Shown in pieces: positions 53,229 to 61,809 of a DNA stretch of 64,000 nucleotides. The notes under the pieces are model-generated. The model had not been told where the DNA came from. It did not search any database and worked only from the letters and a program-made list of their open reading frames with translations. This DNA is from Streptomyces sp. NRRL F-5630. GTDB taxonomy: Bacteria; Actinomycetota; Actinomycetes; Streptomycetales; Streptomycetaceae. The translations under genes and the position numbers were made by a program. Location: the NCBI RefSeq assembly GCF_000719475.1, contig NZ_JOGO01000007.1, positions 62,001 to 126,000 of the forward strand, read 5' to 3'. Numbering within the stretch: position 1 is the first letter of the stretch; every line of letters begins with the position of its first letter.

Positions 53229-54590
53229 ATGGACCGCCGCATTTTCGGGCTGGAGAACGAGTACGGCGTCACGTGCACGTTCCGGGGACAGCGCCGTCTG
53301 TCTCCGGACGAGGTGGCGCGGTACCTCTTCCGCCGTGTCGTGTCATGGGGCCGCAGCAGCAATGTCTTCCTGCGCAACGGCGCCCGGCTCTACCTGGACG
53401 TGGGCTCGCATCCGGAATACGCCACTCCCGAATGCGACAACATCACCGAACTGGTGACCCACGACAAGGCCGGTGAGCGCATCCTCGAAGGATTGCTCAC
53501 CGACGCGGAACGCCGCCTGCACGAGGAGGGAATCGCGGGCGACGTCTATCTCTTCAAGAACAACACCGACTCAGCGGGCAACTCCTACGGCTGTCACGAG
53601 AACTACCTCGTGGCCCGGCACGGGGAGTTCTCCCGGCTCGCCGACATCCTGATTCCCTTCCTCGTCACCCGGCAGCTCTTGTGCGGGGCCGGGAAGGTGC
53701 TCCAGACGCCCAGGGGCGCGGTCTTCTGCGTCAGCCAGCGGGCGGAGCACATCTGGGAGGGCGTCAGTTCGGCGACCACCCGTTCCCGGCCGATCATCAA
53801 CACCCGCGACGAGCCGCACGCCGACGCCGAGCGCTACCGCAGGCTCCACGTCATCGTCGGCGACTCGAACATGTCCGAGACCACCATGCTGCTCAAGGTC
53901 GGCGCCACCGACCTGGTGCTGCGCATGATCGAGGCCGGTACGGTCATGCGCGACCTCACCCTGGAGAACCCGATCCGGGCGATCCGCGAGGTCAGCCACG
54001 ACATCACGGGCCGCCGCAAGGTGCGCCTCGCGAGCGGCAGGGAAGCCTCCGCGCTCGAAGTGCAGCGTGAGTACTACGAGAAGGCGCTCGACTTCTGCGA
54101 GCGCCGCGGCATCAACACCGGCGTCGTCGCCCAGGTCCTCGAACTGTGGGGCCGCACCCTCGACGCGATCGAGTCGGAGGACCTCGACCGGATCGGTACC
54201 GAGATCGACTGGGTCATGAAGTACAAGCTGATCGAGCGGTACCGCGCCAAGCACAACATGACGATGTCGAATCCGCGGGTCGCGCAGATAGACCTCGCCT
54301 ATCACGACATCCACCGCCGCCGGGGGCTGTACTACCTCCTGGAGAAGAAGGGGCAGGCCGCGCGGGTCTGCAACGACCTGCGCATCTTCGAGGGCAAATC
54401 CGTTCCCCCGCAGACCACGCGGGCACGGCTGCGCGGCGATTTCATCCGCCGGGCGCAGGAGCAGCGGCGCGACTTCACGGTGGACTGGGTGCACCTCAAG
54501 CTCAATGACCAGGCGCAGCGCACGGTGCTGTGCAAGGACCCCTTCAGGTCGGTCGACGACCGGGTGGAGAAGCTGATCGCCGGAATGTGA
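53229..54590 (+). CDS. pafA: Pup--protein ligase
   Basis: 453 residues, normal PafA length. Glutamine-synthetase-like fold: GLENEYGVT (nucleotide/metal Glu), catalytic Asp in [44 protein letters not shown], and the C-terminal domain to VEKLIAGM. The Dop loop is missing, which separates it from the paralogue at 46809. It activates the C-terminal Glu of Pup with ATP and forms an isopeptide bond to substrate lysines. Transcribed from its own promoter after the lacI/MFS pair, likely leaderless, and ended by a strong T-tailed terminator. Confidence 0.97.
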   Translation: MDRRIFGLENEYGVTCTFRGQRRLSPDEVARYLFRRVVSWGRSSNVFLRNGARLYLDVGSHPEYATPECDNITELVTHDKAGERILEGLLTDAERRLHEEGIAGDVYLFKNNTDSAGNSYGCHENYLVARHGEFSRLADILIPFLVTRQLLCGAGKVLQTPRGAVFCVSQRAEHIWEGVSSATTRSRPIINTRDEPHADAERYRRLHVIVGDSNMSETTMLLKVGATDLVLRMIEAGTVMRDLTLENPIRAIREVSHDITGRRKVRLASGREASALEVQREYYEKALDFCERRGINTGVVAQVLELWGRTLDAIESEDLDRIGTEIDWVMKYKLIERYRAKHNMTMSNPRVAQIDLAYHDIHRRRGLYYLLEKKGQAARVCNDLRIFEGKSVPPQTTRARLRGDFIRRAQEQRRDFTVDWVHLKLNDQAQRTVLCKDPFRSVDDRVEKLIAGM

Positions 54591-54650
54591 CCGGCGGTTT
54601 ATGAAACAGGGCGCATTTCTTTTCCCTGTGGAGAGGCGCCGAAACCTGTG

Positions 54651-54683
54651 AAAAGGCCGGGCACACGCTGTGCCCGGCCTTTT
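54651..54683 (+). terminator. rho-independent terminator after pafA
   Basis: 14-bp perfect stem (AAAAGGCCGGGCAC at 54651-54664; GTGCCCGGCCTTTT at 54670-54683), loop ACGCT, with the T-run inside the 3' arm. One of the clearest terminators in the window. Confidence 0.9.
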
Positions 54684-54868
54684 CCGTTCCCCGGAGCCGG
54701 TGGTCCCACCGCCCTTGAGCTGCCCGTTTCTCCGCCGAGGAGCGCGGGGGGCCCGCCGCGCGCGCCGCCCGTGCCCGTACCGCGCCGAAAAGCGCCGCCG
54801 CGTTCTCTGTCGGCGTGGTGGAAGGGCCTAGAGTGACGGAACCGTATCCGCAACACTCTGGGGATCTT

Positions 54869-55894
54869 GTGCATCGCCGACTCGCAGCCTTCATCATCGT
54901 GCCCGCCCTGGCACTCGTCGCCACCGCCTGCGGTGGTGACGACGACAGCAAGGACAAGGCCGATTCGTCCAGCTCGCCCTCGGCGTCCGCTCCCGCCGAG
55001 TCCTCGGCGCCCAAGCCGGTCTCCTCGGCCTCGCCGATGCCCACGGTCTCCGGCGCCAAGGACAAGCAGCCCACGATCACGATCCCCAAGGGCGACCCGA
55101 GCAAGAAGTTCGTCGTCCACTCCGAGAGCCCGGGCGACGGCAAGACCGTGAAGAAGGGCGAGTTCGTCTCCTTCGACTTCACCGGCAAGATCTGGAAGGG
55201 CGCGAAGAAGTTCGGTTCGACGTACGAGAAGGGCGGCCAGCCCCAGGTCATCCAGGCCGGCTCCGCCGGGATCATCCCCGCCTTCGCGCAGTCCCTCGCC
55301 GGGCACAAGGAGGGCGAGCGCGTCCTCGTCGTCGCCCCGCCGTCGGCCGCCTTCGGCGCCCAGGGCAACCAGCAGGCCGGGGTCGCCGCCGACGACACGC
55401 TCGTCTTCGTCGTCGACATCAACAAGATCGTCCCGACCACCGAGGTCAAGGGCACCCAGGCGTCGATCCCCTCGGACCTGCCGCAGATCAAGGTCGACGA
55501 CAAGACCCACAAGGCCGACATCACGATCCCGAAGAACGACCCGCCCAAGAAGCTCACCAGCAAGGTGCTCATCCAGGGCAAGGGCGAGAAGATCGAGTCC
55601 GGCAACAACGTGATCATGAACTACAGCGGCGCCGCCTGGAAGATCAACGAGGGCAAGAAGCCCGCGACCCTCTTCGACACCTCCGCCAACCGCGGCGAGC
55701 CCTTCGTCACGCCGATCGGCACCGGCGCCGTCATCCCCGGCTGGGACAAGGGCCTCGTCGGCAAGCACGTCGGCGACCGCGTCCTCCTCGTGATCCCCCC
55801 GGCCGACGGCTACGGCGACCAGGCCCAGGGCGACACCCTCCCGGCCAAGTCCACGCTCGTCTTCGCCGTCGACATCGTCGGCGTCGCGAAGTGA
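54869..55894 (+). CDS. lipoprotein with two tandem FKBP-type peptidyl-prolyl isomerase domains
   Basis: 341 residues from GTG 54869 (GGGGA upstream). The signal peptide VHRRLAAFIIVPALALVATAC has its lipobox Cys near residue 21; a Ser/Ala/Pro linker follows to about 65. FKBP domain 1 is about 80-190 (GEFVSFDFTGKIW, SAGIIPAFAQSLAGHKEGERVLVVAPPSAAFG) and domain 2 about 225-341 (NNVIMNYSGAAWK, GAVIPGWDKGLVGKHVGDRVLLVIPPADGYGD). Domain 2 keeps the Trp of VIPGW; domain 1 has Phe there (IIPAF), so it may bind substrate without full activity. Acts outside the membrane in folding of exported proteins. Confidence 0.9.
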   Translation: MHRRLAAFIIVPALALVATACGGDDDSKDKADSSSSPSASAPAESSAPKPVSSASPMPTVSGAKDKQPTITIPKGDPSKKFVVHSESPGDGKTVKKGEFVSFDFTGKIWKGAKKFGSTYEKGGQPQVIQAGSAGIIPAFAQSLAGHKEGERVLVVAPPSAAFGAQGNQQAGVAADDTLVFVVDINKIVPTTEVKGTQASIPSDLPQIKVDDKTHKADITIPKNDPPKKLTSKVLIQGKGEKIESGNNVIMNYSGAAWKINEGKKPATLFDTSANRGEPFVTPIGTGAVIPGWDKGLVGKHVGDRVLLVIPPADGYGDQAQGDTLPAKSTLVFAVDIVGVAK

Positions 55895-55970
55895 GCCCGC
55901 GCGGCGGGTGCGTACGGCCCCCGTCCGCACACCGCCGCGCCGCCCGGTGACAGACTGGGCCACGAACAAC

Positions 55971-56002
55971 GGGCCGCCCCGCCGCCTGCGGCGGGGCGGC
56001 CC
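55971..56002 (+). terminator. terminator/attenuator between the two FKBP genes
   Basis: Perfect 13-bp stem GGGCCGCCCCGCC (55971-55983) with GGCGGGGCGGCCC (55990-56002), 6-base loop. It ends 22 bases before the next start, so it can act in the leader of the second FKBP gene. Confidence 0.7.
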
Positions 56003-56024
56003 TCCTGCCAACACTGGAGCACAC

Positions 56025-56396
56025 GTGAGCATCGAGAAGCCCGAGGTCGACTTCCCCGGTGGCGAGCCCCCGGCGGCGCTGGAGATCAAGGACATCTGGG
56101 AGGGCGACGGGCCCGTGGCGAAGGCCGGGGACAACGTCCGCGTCCACTACGTGGGTGTCGCCTTCTCCACCGGCGAGGAGTTCGACGCCAGCTGGAACCG
56201 CGGCGCTCCGCTCGCCTTCCCGCTCGGCGCCGGCCGCGTCATCGCGGGCTGGGACCAGGGTGTGCAGGGCATGAAGGTCGGCGGCCGCCGCCAGCTGATC
56301 ATCCCCCCGCACCTGGCCTACGGCAGCCAGTCACCGAGCCCCCTGATCAAGCCCAACGAGACGCTGATCTTCGTCTGCGACCTCGTCTCCGTCTGA
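56025..56396 (+). CDS. cytosolic single-domain FKBP-type peptidyl-prolyl cis-trans isomerase
   Basis: 123 residues from GTG 56025 with TGGAGC upstream; the open frame runs further up through the hairpin without a start site. One FKBP domain: VRVHYVGVAFSTGEEFDASWNRG, FPLGAGRVIAGWDQGVQGMKVGGRRQLIIPPHLAYG, NETLIFVCDLVSV. The binding-pocket residues (Tyr, Phe, Asp, Trp, Tyr) are all kept, so it should be active and FK506-sensitive. No signal peptide. Sits between the FKBP lipoprotein and pafB. Confidence 0.94.
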   Translation: MSIEKPEVDFPGGEPPAALEIKDIWEGDGPVAKAGDNVRVHYVGVAFSTGEEFDASWNRGAPLAFPLGAGRVIAGWDQGVQGMKVGGRRQLIIPPHLAYGSQSPSPLIKPNETLIFVCDLVSV

Positions 56397-56574
56397 GCCG
56401 AGCGCCGTCCGCGCCCCCGGCCCCGGCCGCGCCGGGGCACGGACCCCGCGGCCCCGGTCCCGTACCCCCTCGGTACGGAACCGGGGCCGCGTGCGCGGGG
56501 ACCCGCGCCCGAACTTTTCCCGCGCGCCCGTGGCGCTGTACGGTCGACGCGGACGAACAGCAGAAAGGGCGTCG

Positions 56575-57528
56575 ATGGCGATCGCCAAGGCCGAGCGGCT
56601 CATGAACCTCGCGCTGTGCCTGCTCGGGACCCGCAGGCCGCTGAGCAAGCGGGAGCTGCGCGAGTCCATCGAGGCGTACCTCGAAGCGGCCTCGGACGAG
56701 GCGTTCAACCGCATGTTCGAGCGCGACAAGGACGATCTGCGCGAACTCGGGCTCGTCATCGAGACGGTCGAGGGACTCGACGGCGAGACCGGCTACCGCG
56801 CGGGCCGCGACAGCAACCGCCTGCCGCCCATCACGCTCGACGCCGAGGAGGCCGCGGCCCTCGGGCTGGCGGCCAAGGTCTGGCAGCAGGCCAGGCTCGC
56901 CGGGGCCGCGAGCGGCGCCCTCCAGAAGCTCCGCGCCGCGGGACTCCCCGAGGACGTCGACCCCTACGGCGCCCACACCGCGCTCGAACCGCGCATCCCC
57001 GTGCACGAGGCCGCCTTCGAACCCCTCATGCTCGCCTGCCGCGACCGCCGCCCCGTCGTCTTCGACTACCGCAAGTCCACCGCTCCGCGCCCCGAGTCCC
57101 GGCACGTCGAGCCCTGGGCCCTGGAGTGCTGGCGCGGCCACTGGTACCTCGCCGGGTACGACCGCGAGCGCGGCGCCGAGCGCGTCTTCCGCCTCTCCCG
57201 GATCACCGGCAGGGTCCGCGCCACGCGCGGCGCCTTCACCAGCGAGGTCCCCCCGGTCGTCACCGTCCGCGAGACCGTGGCCGCCTGGGCGGGCGAGAGC
57301 GCCGACCGCAGCGCCTTCATCCGGCTGCGCCCGGGGTCCGGCTACCCGCTGCGGGCCAAGGCCATCAACGTACGGTCCGTGGACGGCGCCTGGGACGAGC
57401 TGGAGATCCCCTACGGGCACGGGCTCGACGCCTGGCTCGCCGAGTTCGGCCCCGACGTGGTGGTCCTGGAACCGGCCGAGTTGCGCGCCGACGTCCTGGA
57501 GCGGCTGCGCGCCGTGGCCGGGAGCTGA
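56575..57528 (+). CDS. pafB: WYL-domain regulator PafB
   Basis: 317 residues from ATG 56575 with AAAGGG upstream. N-terminal winged HTH (AERLMNLALCLLGTRRPLSKRELRESIEAYL), central WYL domain (ACRDRRPVVFDYRKSTAPRPESRHVEPWALECWRGHWYLAGYDRERG), and a C-terminal extension. Together with PafC it activates DNA-damage genes, including proteasome-independent repair genes, in mycobacteria. The pair follows pafA in actinobacteria. pafC starts 95 bases later. Confidence 0.93.
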   Translation: MAIAKAERLMNLALCLLGTRRPLSKRELRESIEAYLEAASDEAFNRMFERDKDDLRELGLVIETVEGLDGETGYRAGRDSNRLPPITLDAEEAAALGLAAKVWQQARLAGAASGALQKLRAAGLPEDVDPYGAHTALEPRIPVHEAAFEPLMLACRDRRPVVFDYRKSTAPRPESRHVEPWALECWRGHWYLAGYDRERGAERVFRLSRITGRVRATRGAFTSEVPPVVTVRETVAAWAGESADRSAFIRLRPGSGYPLRAKAINVRSVDGAWDELEIPYGHGLDAWLAEFGPDVVVLEPAELRADVLERLRAVAGS

Positions 57529-57623
57529 GCGAGCCGCCCCGCCCGGGACGGGCCGCCCGCCCGCGCCCCGTACCCCGCGAAGCCCCCACCCCCACGCCCC
57601 CGACCACGAGAAGGAGGAGGCAC

Positions 57624-58580
57624 ATGGCGGCCAACGCCATCGACCAGACCCGGCGGATGCTCTCGCTCGTCACGTACCTGCGCGAGCGCCCGGGCGCCTA
57701 TGTCGCCGACGTGGCCCGGGCCTTCGGCATCACCGAGGACGAACTCATCTCCGACCTCGACGTGCTGCCGCTGTGCGGCACCAGCTTCCGCGGCGGTGAC
57801 CTCCTCGACATCGACACCGACGGCGAGCGCATCTGGTGGCACAACGCCGACGACGTCGCGGCCCCGCTCCGCCTCGCCGCCGACGAGGCCACCGCGCTCC
57901 TCGTCGCCGCCCGCGCCGTCACGACGCTGCCCGGCCTGCGCGAGAGCGACCGGCAGGCGCTCCTGCGCGCGACCGCCAAGCTGGAGGCCGCCGCGGGGGA
58001 CACCGCGGGCGCGAGCAGCAGGCTCTCGGTGACCTTCGAGTCCGAGGGCGGCGTCTTCGCCGAGGTGGACCGCGCCATCGCGGAGCGGCGCCGCCTGTGG
58101 CTGCGCTACTACTCGCCCGCGCGCGACGAGCTGACCGAGCGCGAGGTGGACCCCATCCGGCTCTTCGCCGTCGGCCACACCTACATGGAGGCGTGGTGCC
58201 GCCTCTCCGAGGACCGGCGCACCTTCCGCCTCGACCGCGTCGCCGCGATCCGCATCCTCGACGAGCCCTCCGCGCCACCGGAGATGGAGCTGCGCGACCT
58301 GTCGGCCGGACTCGTGCAGCCCGCCGCCGATGACCCCGAGGTCACCGTCGAGGTCACCCCCGCCGGGCGCTGGGTCGCCGAGTACTACCCGCACGACAAG
58401 GCCGAGGAACTCCCCGACGGCGGACTGCGCATCACGCTGCGCACCCCCGACCCGGCGTCCCTGCGCCGCCTCGCCCTCCGGCTCGGCGCCGACGGCCGCA
58501 TCGTCGCCCCCGCCGACCTGGCCGCGAGCGCCCGCGAGGCGGCGCGGCAGGCCCTCGCCGCGTACGGCGAAGAGCTGTGA
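57624..58580 (+). CDS. pafC: WYL-domain regulator PafC
   Basis: 318 residues from ATG 57624 with a strong AAGGAGGAGG. The N-terminal winged helix is DQTRRMLSLVTYLRERPGAYVADVARAFGI, then RLAADEATALLVAARAV and a WYL domain about 150-235 (RLWLRYYSPARDELTEREVDPIRLFAVGHTYMEAWCRLSEDRRTF). The YMEAWC segment replaces the canonical WYL triad as in other PafC. It forms the PafBC heterodimer with the preceding gene product. Confidence 0.93.
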   Translation: MAANAIDQTRRMLSLVTYLRERPGAYVADVARAFGITEDELISDLDVLPLCGTSFRGGDLLDIDTDGERIWWHNADDVAAPLRLAADEATALLVAARAVTTLPGLRESDRQALLRATAKLEAAAGDTAGASSRLSVTFESEGGVFAEVDRAIAERRRLWLRYYSPARDELTEREVDPIRLFAVGHTYMEAWCRLSEDRRTFRLDRVAAIRILDEPSAPPEMELRDLSAGLVQPAADDPEVTVEVTPAGRWVAEYYPHDKAEELPDGGLRITLRTPDPASLRRLALRLGADGRIVAPADLAASAREAARQALAAYGEEL

Positions 58581-58623
58581 AGCCCCGCACGCCCGCCCGA
58601 GACCGCGAGAGGGAGACAGCCCC

Positions 58624-58887
58624 GTGACGTCCGCCGAAGGAATCCTCGAAGCGACAGGCGACACCAACGGGCGCCTCTACCGCGCCGCGTGCCCCCAGTG
58701 CAAGGCCAGCTTCGAGCTCTCCGCCGCCGCGCTGCGGCTCGCCATCGGCGGCAGCCCCAAGACCACCTTCTACTCCTTCACCTGCCCCGAGTGCGGTGAG
58801 CCGGTCCGCAAGCCGGCCGGGGAGCGGATTGTGGAACTCCTCACAGAAGGCGGCGTCAGCACGCTGCGCCTGCACTCCGCCCTCTGA
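58624..58887 (+). CDS. small zinc-ribbon-like protein
   Basis: 87 residues from GTG 58624 (GAGAGGGAGA upstream), 43 bases after pafC. Two CxxC pairs, CPQC (about residue 23) and CPEC (about 55), should hold one zinc. The part between (FELSAAALRLAIGGSPKTTFYSF) is amphipathic. No family with assigned function comes to mind; DNA/RNA binding or an adaptor role are possible. Probably co-transcribed with pafBC. Confidence 0.78.
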   Translation: MTSAEGILEATGDTNGRLYRAACPQCKASFELSAAALRLAIGGSPKTTFYSFTCPECGEPVRKPAGERIVELLTEGGVSTLRLHSAL

Positions 58888-58925
58888 CCCCGGCTCCCCG
58901 CACCCAAGGAACTAGGTTCGCCCCC

Positions 58926-59153
58926 ATGCCCTCGCCCTCCGCTCTCTCCTGGTCCATGATCGCCGTCGCCCTCGGCTTCGCCGGACTCGCTGTCCTCGGG
59001 GTTCTCGGGGTGCGCGTGTGGATCGAGGTCCGCCGCCTGGGCGCCCAGGTGGCCCGCACCGCGCAGCGCGTCAGCGAGGCGACCGGGGACCTGGAGCGCG
59101 CGGCGACCGGGCTCGCCCGGACCTCGGGCAGCCTGCCGGTCCAGCGGAGGTGA
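58926..59153 (+). CDS. small single-span membrane protein
   Basis: 75 residues: one membrane span about 9-31 (WSMIAVALGFAGLAVLGVLGVRVW) followed by an amphipathic coiled-coil-like tail (RRLGAQVARTAQRVSEATGDLERAATGL), similar in layout to DUF948 proteins. A TAGGTT hexamer (58913-58918) ends 7 bases before the ATG, so the mRNA may be leaderless. Function unknown; the position before tatA may be coincidental. Confidence 0.7.
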   Translation: MPSPSALSWSMIAVALGFAGLAVLGVLGVRVWIEVRRLGAQVARTAQRVSEATGDLERAATGLARTSGSLPVQRR

Positions 59154-59375
59154 GCGATACCGGCGCAGCGACCTGTCATAATCCGTGACCCGCCAGGTAC
59201 GCTGCTGGCGCGGCCCGGAGCGAGGTGCGGGTCGTGAACCGGGGAATGCGCACAGGGATGGTCCCGTGTTCACCTGTGAGCGCTACGATCGCGGAGCGTA
59301 CGGAAACCGGACGAATGTCCAGCTCCCGCTCGCAGCTCCCCGTCCCCGCCGCCTCGGTGAGAAGGTAGTACGCCT

Positions 59376-59660
59376 ATGTTGTTCGGAAAGATCGGCGCCC
59401 CGGAGATCATCCTCATCCTCGTCGTCGTGGTGCTGCTGTTCGGCGCGAAGAAGCTTCCCGACATGGCCCGTTCGCTCGGCAAGTCCGCTCGCATCCTCAA
59501 GAGCGAGGCCAAGGCGATGAAGTCGGAGGGCAAGCAGGACGAGGCCGCCCCGGCCGACCCACCGGCCGACCAGGCGGTCCCGCGTACCATCCAGGCCGCC
59601 CCCGGTGACGTGAGCAGCTCCCGTCCGGTCGCCGAGCCCTCGGACACCACCAAGCGCTGA
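59376..59660 (+). CDS. tatA: Sec-independent protein translocase subunit TatA
   Basis: 94 residues. The short N-terminal span [21 protein letters not shown] has the conserved Phe-Gly hinge, followed by an amphipathic helix ([20 protein letters not shown]) and a hydrophilic tail to DTTKR. It oligomerises to form the twin-arginine translocation pathway pore with TatC. AGAAGG precedes ATG 59376. The acidic/Pro tail is typical of Streptomyces TatA. No tatB is seen beside it, as is usual in this genus, where tatB is separate. Confidence 0.95.
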   Translation: MLFGKIGAPEIILILVVVVLLFGAKKLPDMARSLGKSARILKSEAKAMKSEGKQDEAAPADPPADQAVPRTIQAAPGDVSSSRPVAEPSDTTKR

Positions 59661-59670
59661 GCGCCCACGC

Positions 59671-59692
59671 GGCGCCGGAGCAGGCCGGCGCC
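59671..59692 (+). promoter_or_regulatory. intercistronic hairpin between tatA and tatC
   Basis: Perfect 8-bp stem GGCGCCGG (59671-59678) with CCGGCGCC (59685-59692), 6-base loop, 10 bases after the tatA stop and 27 before the tatC start. Suited to keeping TatA in excess over TatC by partial termination or 3'-end protection. Confidence 0.5.
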
Positions 59693-59719
59693 ACCGAACG
59701 CACGAGATGAGGACGTGGG

Positions 59720-60670
59720 TTGCTGAAGTCTGCCCGCACACGCGCCGAGAAGGACCCCGAGGGGCGCATGCCGCTCATGGATCACCTCCGTGAGCTGCGC
59801 AACCGCCTGGCGAAGGGGGTCCTGGGGATCGTCGTCGTGACGATCGTGGCCGCGTTCTTCTACCAGGACATCGTCGACTTCATCACGCGTCCCATCATGC
59901 ACTCGGTGGGCTGCGAGCAGGCGTTCTCCGATCTCGCGCAGAGGGAGAAGGGGGAGTGCGCCAGGATCGTCATGAACGGGCTGCTCAGCCCCTTCAGCCT
60001 GGCGATCAAGGTCTCGATCATGGCCGGGGTCATCGGCTCCTCACCGATCTGGCTCTACCAGCTGTGGGGCTTCATCGCCCCCGGCCTGCACCGCAACGAG
60101 AAGAAGTACGCCGTCGGGTTCGTCGGCGTGGGCGTCCCGCTCTTCCTCGTCGGGGCCTTCCTGGCGTACCGCACCCTGCCGACGATGGCGGAGGTGCTGA
60201 TCGGCTTCACACCCGACAACACCGAGAACCAGCTCCCCCTCGACGATCTGCTGAACCTGATCACCCGCATGGTGCTCGTCTTCGGCGCCTCGTTCGAGCT
60301 GCCGCTGCTCCTCGTGATGCTCAACCTGACGCACATCCTCACCGGCAAGCGGATGCTGAGCTGGTGGCGCTGGATGATCATGGGCATCACGGTCTTCGCC
60401 GCCGTGGCGACCCCCAGCACCGACCCGGTCAGCATGCTGGCCCTCGCCGCTCCCATCTGGGTCCTCTACTTCGGCGCCACGATCTTCTCGCTCCTCAACG
60501 ACCGGCGCCGCGCGAAGAACGATCCGTACGCGGGCCTCGACGACGACGAGGCCGCCCCCCTCGACCTGAGCCCCGAGGACATCGGCGAGGTCGAGCGCGT
60601 CGGCTCCCCGCGCTCCCTGCCCGAGCAGCCCGGCCGCGACCGCGTCAACGGCTATGACGACGTGACCTGA
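59720..60670 (+). CDS. tatC: Sec-independent protein translocase subunit TatC
   Basis: 316 residues from TTG 59720 (MLKSARTRAEKDPEGRMPLMDHLRELRNRL); GAGGAC lies upstream. Six membrane spans; the twin-arginine receptor surface is the conserved DHLRELRNRL at the cytosolic N-terminus and the first loop. The C-terminus adds about 55 hydrophilic residues (AKNDPYAGLDDDEAAP...) beyond the family core. The UUG start may reduce translation relative to tatA. Confidence 0.95.
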   Translation: MLKSARTRAEKDPEGRMPLMDHLRELRNRLAKGVLGIVVVTIVAAFFYQDIVDFITRPIMHSVGCEQAFSDLAQREKGECARIVMNGLLSPFSLAIKVSIMAGVIGSSPIWLYQLWGFIAPGLHRNEKKYAVGFVGVGVPLFLVGAFLAYRTLPTMAEVLIGFTPDNTENQLPLDDLLNLITRMVLVFGASFELPLLLVMLNLTHILTGKRMLSWWRWMIMGITVFAAVATPSTDPVSMLALAAPIWVLYFGATIFSLLNDRRRAKNDPYAGLDDDEAAPLDLSPEDIGEVERVGSPRSLPEQPGRDRVNGYDDVT

Positions 60671-60716
60671 GCCCGCGCTCTGTCCCGCGAGCCCTACCGG
60701 ACGGTGAGGTCACGCT

Positions 60717-61628
60717 CTGACCAGCGACATCACCCTCTTCGTGAACCCGACGGCGGGGCGCGGCCGGGGTGCCGCGGCAGCGCGGCCCGCGGCCCGCGTC
60801 CTCCGGGACGCGGGCTTCCGCGTGCGTACGGTCGTCGGGACGGACGCCGAGGACGCCGCCGCGCGCGCGAAGGAGGCCGTCGCCGCGGGGACGGGCGCGC
60901 TCGTCGCGGTCGGCGGGGACGGGCTGCTCTCGCTCGCGCTCGCGGCCGTCGCGGGCACCCGTACCCCGCTGGGCGTCATCGCGGCCGGCAGCGGCAACGA
61001 CTTCGGGCGCTCGCTGGGCCTGCCGGTACGGGCGGCCGCCGAGGCCGCCGGGGTCATCGCGCGGGCGCTGCGCGAGGACACGCACCGCGCCATCGACCTC
61101 GGGCGCGTCGCGGGGCGCTGGTACGGCACCGTCCTCGCCACCGGTTTCGACTCACGTGTCAACGACCGCGGCAACCGGATGCGGCTCCCGCTGGGCCGCT
61201 TCCGCTACGACCTCGCGATCCTCGCCGAACTCGCCGCCTTCGCGCCCACCCCGTACCGGCTGCGCCTGGACGACGGGCCCGTGCGCGAGATCGAGGCGAC
61301 GCTCATCGCCGTCGGGAACGGGACCTCGTACGGCGGGGGCATGCGGATCTGCGCGGACGCGCGCCTCGACGACGGGCTTCTCGACGTCACGGTCGTCGGC
61401 CCGTGCAGCCGCGCGACGCTCCTGAAGGTCTTCCCGCGCGTCTACCGGGGCACCCACCTCGCGCACCCCGTCGTCACGCGCTACCGGGCGGGCCGCGTCG
61501 CACTCGACGCCGCGGGCCTCACGGGATACGCGGACGGCGAGCCGCTCGGCCCCCTCCCGCTCACGGCGACGGCCCACCCCGCCGCCGTCCGCCTGCTCGC
61601 ACCGCGCCCCAAGGCGACCGGGGGCTGA
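60717..61628 (+). CDS. diacylglycerol kinase (DgkB/YegS-type lipid kinase), probable CTG start
   Basis: 303 residues if translation begins at CTG 60717 (encoding TSDITLFVNPTAGRGRG after the start), preceded by GGTGAGG 8 bases upstream. A GTG at 60741 would cut off the first beta strand. ATP-binding GGDGLLS (VGGDG), AAGSGNDFGRSLGL, and DLGRV/VLATGFDSRVN are the conserved DAGK catalytic features. The C-terminal beta sandwich contains YADGEPLGPLPL. It phosphorylates diacylglycerol or a related lipid with ATP at the membrane. Lies 46 bases after tatC. Confidence 0.85.
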   Translation: MTSDITLFVNPTAGRGRGAAAARPAARVLRDAGFRVRTVVGTDAEDAAARAKEAVAAGTGALVAVGGDGLLSLALAAVAGTRTPLGVIAAGSGNDFGRSLGLPVRAAAEAAGVIARALREDTHRAIDLGRVAGRWYGTVLATGFDSRVNDRGNRMRLPLGRFRYDLAILAELAAFAPTPYRLRLDDGPVREIEATLIAVGNGTSYGGGMRICADARLDDGLLDVTVVGPCSRATLLKVFPRVYRGTHLAHPVVTRYRAGRVALDAAGLTGYADGEPLGPLPLTATAHPAAVRLLAPRPKATGG

Positions 61629-61809
61629 GCACCGGCGGGGGCGCCAAAGGGCCGGGGACGGGCGGCGGACGGGGCCGGACGGGGGCCGGGGGCGGACGCG
61701 GCCCGGCGCGTGCGGGGCTCGCGCCGCGCGCCTGTGACCTGCGACAACGGGACAGGTCGTTTTTTATGATCGTGTTCTGTCGGCAGGGGCCGGTAGGCTC
61801 GATCGCACG

